7,323 nt of DNA from an uncultured Oscillospiraceae bacterium (GTDB lineage: Bacteria; Bacillota; Clostridia; Oscillospirales; Oscillospiraceae). The DNA lies in assembly GCA_947628975.1 (NCBI GenBank), contig CANRBW010000075.1, positions 1-7,323 of the forward strand, in the 5' to 3' direction. Under the pieces are notes generated by a model that did no database searches, was not told the DNA's origin, and saw nothing but the letters and a program-made list of their open reading frames with translations. Shown here one piece after another: positions 4,897 through 7,323 of the stretch. Made by a program: the position numbers and the translations under genes. Within the stretch, counting starts at the first letter, position 1. The number at the start of each line of letters is the position of its first letter.

Positions 4897-5109
4897 ATGC
4901 CGCTGTCTATGTTGGCCCCCGGTGAGGAGGGGGCGATCCGCGCGGTGAGAGGGAAGGAAGAGGTCCGTGCCCACCTGGCCCAGCTGGGCTTTGTGGTGGG
5001 GACGGCGGTGCGGGTGGTCAACGCCGTGGGGGGCAATCTGATCCTCCAGGTGCGGGACAGCCGCGTGGCCCTGGACCGGGCGATGGCGGAAAAGATACTG
5101 GTGGGATAA
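4897..5109 (+). CDS. feoA: FeoA-domain protein, first copy
   Basis: A 70-residue cytoplasmic FeoA protein, an SH3-like small barrel thought to bind and tune the GTPase-permease FeoB in ferrous iron uptake. ATG 4897 is chosen because GGAGG (4885-4889) precedes it by 7 bases and the protein then opens with MPLSMLAPGEEGAIRAV, the usual FeoA start; the in-frame ATG at 4858 lies at the edge of the operator palindrome with no ribosome binding site and would add 13 atypical residues. Conserved features are LAQLGFVVGTAVRVV (residues 28-42), GGN and VRDSRVALDRAMAEKI near the end. The gap to the next gene is 13 bases, showing co-transcription. Its sequence differs clearly from the second copy, as expected for the two-FeoA arrangement of Clostridia. 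Confidence 0.93.
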   Translation: MPLSMLAPGEEGAIRAVRGKEEVRAHLAQLGFVVGTAVRVVNAVGGNLILQVRDSRVALDRAMAEKILVG

Positions 5110-5122
5110 GGAGGAGAGAAGG

Positions 5123-5350
5123 GTGAAGACACTCAGGGACCTGGCCGTGGGCCAGCGCGCCGCGGTGGTACGGGTACACGGCGAGGGCGCGGTCCGGCGG
5201 CGGATCATGGACATGGGGATCACCAAGGGCACGGAGATCTATGTGCGGAAGGTGGCGCCCCTGGGGGACCCCATGGAGCTGAACGTCCGGGGGTACGAGC
5301 TGTCCGTGCGGAAGGCGGACGCGGAAATGGTGGAGGTGGAGGGAGGATGA
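5123..5350 (+). CDS. feoA: FeoA-domain protein, second copy
   Basis: A 75-residue FeoA-domain protein starting at GTG 5123, with AAGGAGGAG (5108-5116) overlapping the previous stop codon and 8 bases between GGAGG and the start. It opens MKTLRDLAVGQRAAVVRVHGEG, followed by the conserved RRRIMDMGITKGTEIYVRKVAPLGDPMELNVRGYELSVRKADAEM block, closely matching the FeoA form found directly before feoB in Clostridia. It probably contacts FeoB on the cytoplasmic side of the membrane. Its stop overlaps the feoB start by four bases (ATGA, 5347-5350), pointing to translational coupling and near-equal expression of this FeoA and FeoB; the first FeoA copy is not coupled this way. Confidence 0.95.
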   Translation: MKTLRDLAVGQRAAVVRVHGEGAVRRRIMDMGITKGTEIYVRKVAPLGDPMELNVRGYELSVRKADAEMVEVEGG

Positions 5351-7323
5351 AGACGACCATCGCCCTGGCGGGCAATCCCAACTGCGGCAAGACCACCCTG
5401 TTCAACGCCCTCACCGGCGCCAATCAGTATGTGGGCAACTGGCCGGGGGTGACGGTGGAGAAGAAGGAGGGGCGGCTGAAGGGCCACAGGGATGTGACCG
5501 TCCAGGACCTGCCCGGCATCTACTCCCTGTCCCCCTACACCCCGGAGGAGGTGGTGGCCAGGGACTACCTGGTCCGGGAGCGGCCCGCCGCCATCCTGAA
5601 CATCGTGGACGGGACCAATATCGAGCGCAACCTCTACCTGACCACCCAGCTGCTGGAGCAGGGCCTGCCGGTGGTGGTGGCGGTGAACATGATCGACCTG
5701 ACCGAGAAGAACGGGGACAAGCTGGACTTGGACAAACTCTCCCAGGCTCTGGGGTGCCCGGTGCTGGCCCTGTCCGCCCTGGGGGGCAGAGGGGTGGACG
5801 CCCTGGTGGACCGGGTGCTGGCGGCGGCCCAGGCCGCCGCGGGGCAGGAGGTCCCGGCGGACCTGGCCCGGCGGCTGGCCCAGGCCAGGGAGGACAAGGA
5901 GGACCCGGAGGAGGCCCAGGCCGCCGCCCGGTATGACTTCATCGCCCAGGTGGTGGGCCAGGCGGTCCGGAAGGGCAAGGCCAAGGGGACCCTCACCCTG
6001 TCCGACAAGATCGACCGGGTGGTGACCAACCGGATCCTGGCCCTGCCCATCTTCGCGGCGGTGATGTTCCTCATCTACTCCCTGGCCATGGGGACCTCCA
6101 TCGCCGACGGGGGGTTCTCCATCGGCACCTTCGCCACCGACTGGGCCAACGACACCCTGTTCGGGGAGATCGTCCCCGGCTTCTTTGACCGGGTGCTCAC
6201 CGCCGCCGGGGTGCTGGAGGGGAGCTGGCTCTACGGCCTGATCCAGGACGGCATCGTGGCCGGGGTGGGCGCGGTGCTGGGCTTCGTGCCCCAGATGCTG
6301 GTGCTGTTCTTCCTGCTGAGCATCCTGGAGGACGTGGGCTACATGGCCCGGATCGCCTTCATCATGGACCGGGTCTTCCGGCGCTTCGGGCTGTCGGGGA
6401 AGAGCTTTATCCCCATGCTGGTGGCCACCGGCTGCGGCGTGCCCGGCATCATGGCCTCCCGGACCATCGAACAGGACCGGGACCGGCGGATGACGGTGAT
6501 GACCACCGGCTTCATCCCCTGCGGGGCCAAGCTGCCCATCATCGGCCTGTTCGCCGGGGCGGTGTTCGGCAACTCCCCCTTCGTGGCGGTGTCCGCCTTC
6601 TTCATCGGGGTGGCGGCGGTGGTCCTGTCCGGCATCATGCTCAAGAAGTTCCGGGCCTTCGCCGGGGAGCCCGCCCCCTTCGTCATGGAGCTGCCCGCCT
6701 ATCACCTCCCCTCCCCCGGCAACGTCCTGCGGGCCACCTGGGAGCGGGGCTGGTCCTTCATCAAGCGGGCCGGGACGGTCATCCTCCTCTCCTCCATCGT
6801 GCTGTGGTTCCTGATGGGCTACGGCGTGGTGGACGGCGCCCTCCAGGCGGTGGAGGACAACAACGACTCCCTGCTGGCCGCCATCGGCGGGGCTATCGCC
6901 TGGGTCTTCTACCCCCTGGGGTGGATGGGGGATATGGCCTGGAAGGCGGCCACCGCCACCCTCACCGGCCTCATCGCCAAGGAGGAGGTGGTGAACTTCT
7001 TCGGCGTGGCCTACCGCTACGCCGGGAGCGCGGACCTGCTGGAGGACAGCTCCAGCATCTGGAGCCTGATCGGCGCGGACTTCGGGGCGGTCACCGCCTA
7101 CTCCTTCCTGATCTTCAACCTGCTGTGCGCCCCCTGCTTCGCCGCCATGGGGGCCATCCGCCGGGAGATGAACAGCCCCAAGTGGACCGCCGCCGCCATC
7201 GGGTATATGTGCGCCTTCGCCTATGTGACGGCCATGATCGTCTACCAGCTGGGCGGGCTGTTCACCGGGGAGGCCGCCTTCGGCCCCTTCACGGTGGTGG
7301 CGGTGCTGGCCCTGGCGGGGATG
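5347..7323 (+). CDS. feoB: Ferrous iron transporter FeoB, 3' truncated by the window edge
   Basis: 659 residues are visible with no stop, so the gene runs off the right edge; family lengths of roughly 650-770 suggest only the last helix or tail is missing. ATG 5347 is supported by GGAGG at 5338-5342 and the coupled overlap with the upstream FeoA. The N-terminal G domain is complete: G1 GNPNCGKT (9-16), G2 VGNWPGVTVE (29-38), G3 DLPG (54-57), G4 NMID (114-117), G5 SAL (143-145). A helical linker (about 160-225) leads to the membrane part, which begins near 230. Conserved permease motifs are GCGVPGIMASRTI (362-374, C363), GFIPCGAKLPI (388-398, C392), AKEEVV (544-549) and NLLCAPCFAAMG (591-602, C594 and C597), intact in both halves. 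FeoB moves Fe(II) into the cytoplasm using nucleotide hydrolysis. All catalytic motifs are intact. Regulation is via the shared upstream promoter and palindromes. Confidence 0.97.
   Translation, partial: MKTTIALAGNPNCGKTTLFNALTGANQYVGNWPGVTVEKKEGRLKGHRDVTVQDLPGIYSLSPYTPEEVVARDYLVRERPAAILNIVDGTNIERNLYLTTQLLEQGLPVVVAVNMIDLTEKNGDKLDLDKLSQALGCPVLALSALGGRGVDALVDRVLAAAQAAAGQEVPADLARRLAQAREDKEDPEEAQAAARYDFIAQVVGQAVRKGKAKGTLTLSDKIDRVVTNRILALPIFAAVMFLIYSLAMGTSIADGGFSIGTFATDWANDTLFGEIVPGFFDRVLTAAGVLEGSWLYGLIQDGIVAGVGAVLGFVPQMLVLFFLLSILEDVGYMARIAFIMDRVFRRFGLSGKSFIPMLVATGCGVPGIMASRTIEQDRDRRMTVMTTGFIPCGAKLPIIGLFAGAVFGNSPFVAVSAFFIGVAAVVLSGIMLKKFRAFAGEPAPFVMELPAYHLPSPGNVLRATWERGWSFIKRAGTVILLSSIVLWFLMGYGVVDGALQAVEDNNDSLLAAIGGAIAWVFYPLGWMGDMAWKAATATLTGLIAKEEVVNFFGVAYRYAGSADLLEDSSSIWSLIGADFGAVTAYSFLIFNLLCAPCFAAMGAIRREMNSPKWTAAAIGYMCAFAYVTAMIVYQLGGLFTGEAAFGPFTVVAVLALAGM

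Noticed and set aside
5239..6705. 488-codon minus-strand open frame opposite feoA/feoB
   Set aside because: His/Gly-rich antisense shadow; the plus strand carries intact FeoA and FeoB motifs throughout.

Overview
The window looks like chromosomal DNA from a GC-rich member of the Clostridia, most plausibly an Oscillospiraceae-type gut anaerobe. The reasons are the strong GC bias at third codon positions, the SLH-type surface protein, consensus-like sigma-A promoters with GGAGG ribosome binding sites, and an iron locus ordered regulator / feoA-feoA-feoB. The taxonomic call is inference; no marker gene is present.

Layout, left to right. (1) Positions 1-493 hold the end of a half-size chromate-transporter (CHR) family gene that starts before the window. 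(2) Positions 494-640 hold a promoter with a perfect -10 box, whose core is embedded in a 48-bp imperfect palindrome. It drives an 815-aa secreted protein (641-3088) with three divergent SLH domains and about seven tandem beta-rich repeat modules. (3) A perfect 13-bp-stem terminator lies only 5 bases before the Shine-Dalgarno of the next gene, a membrane-anchored protein resembling sugar-type periplasmic binding proteins (3174-4082). The 3' end of that gene, including its stop codon, is repeated as a 69-bp tandem duplication. (4) A 16-bp-stem bidirectional terminator separates this rightward block from a leftward-reading DtxR/MntR-family metalloregulator (4310-4708, minus strand). (5) Divergent from the regulator is an iron-uptake operon with two small FeoA proteins (4897-5109, 5123-5350) and the large GTPase-permease FeoB (5347 to the window edge, cut off near its C-terminus).

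How the genes work together. The iron block is the clearest unit. A strong TTGACA-17-TATACT promoter drives feoA-feoA-feoB. It carries one 21-bp palindrome lying exactly in its spacer and a second, 28-bp palindrome starting at the expected transcription start and made of ACTAACC/GGTTAGT half-sites. The adjacent regulator is the natural candidate to bind these when loaded with Fe(II) or Mn(II), closing an iron-homeostasis loop. The SLH protein and the binding-protein-like protein may be linked by terminator read-through, but no shared pathway can be proven from sequence.

I see no convincing new multi-gene system. The most unusual signals are regulatory or architectural: the palindrome-embedded SLH promoter, the two-palindrome feo control region, the stop-codon-spanning tandem duplication, and the degenerate SLH binding motifs. 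No RNA genes, CRISPR arrays or insertion sequences were seen, and no gene-free stretch exceeds 300 bases.
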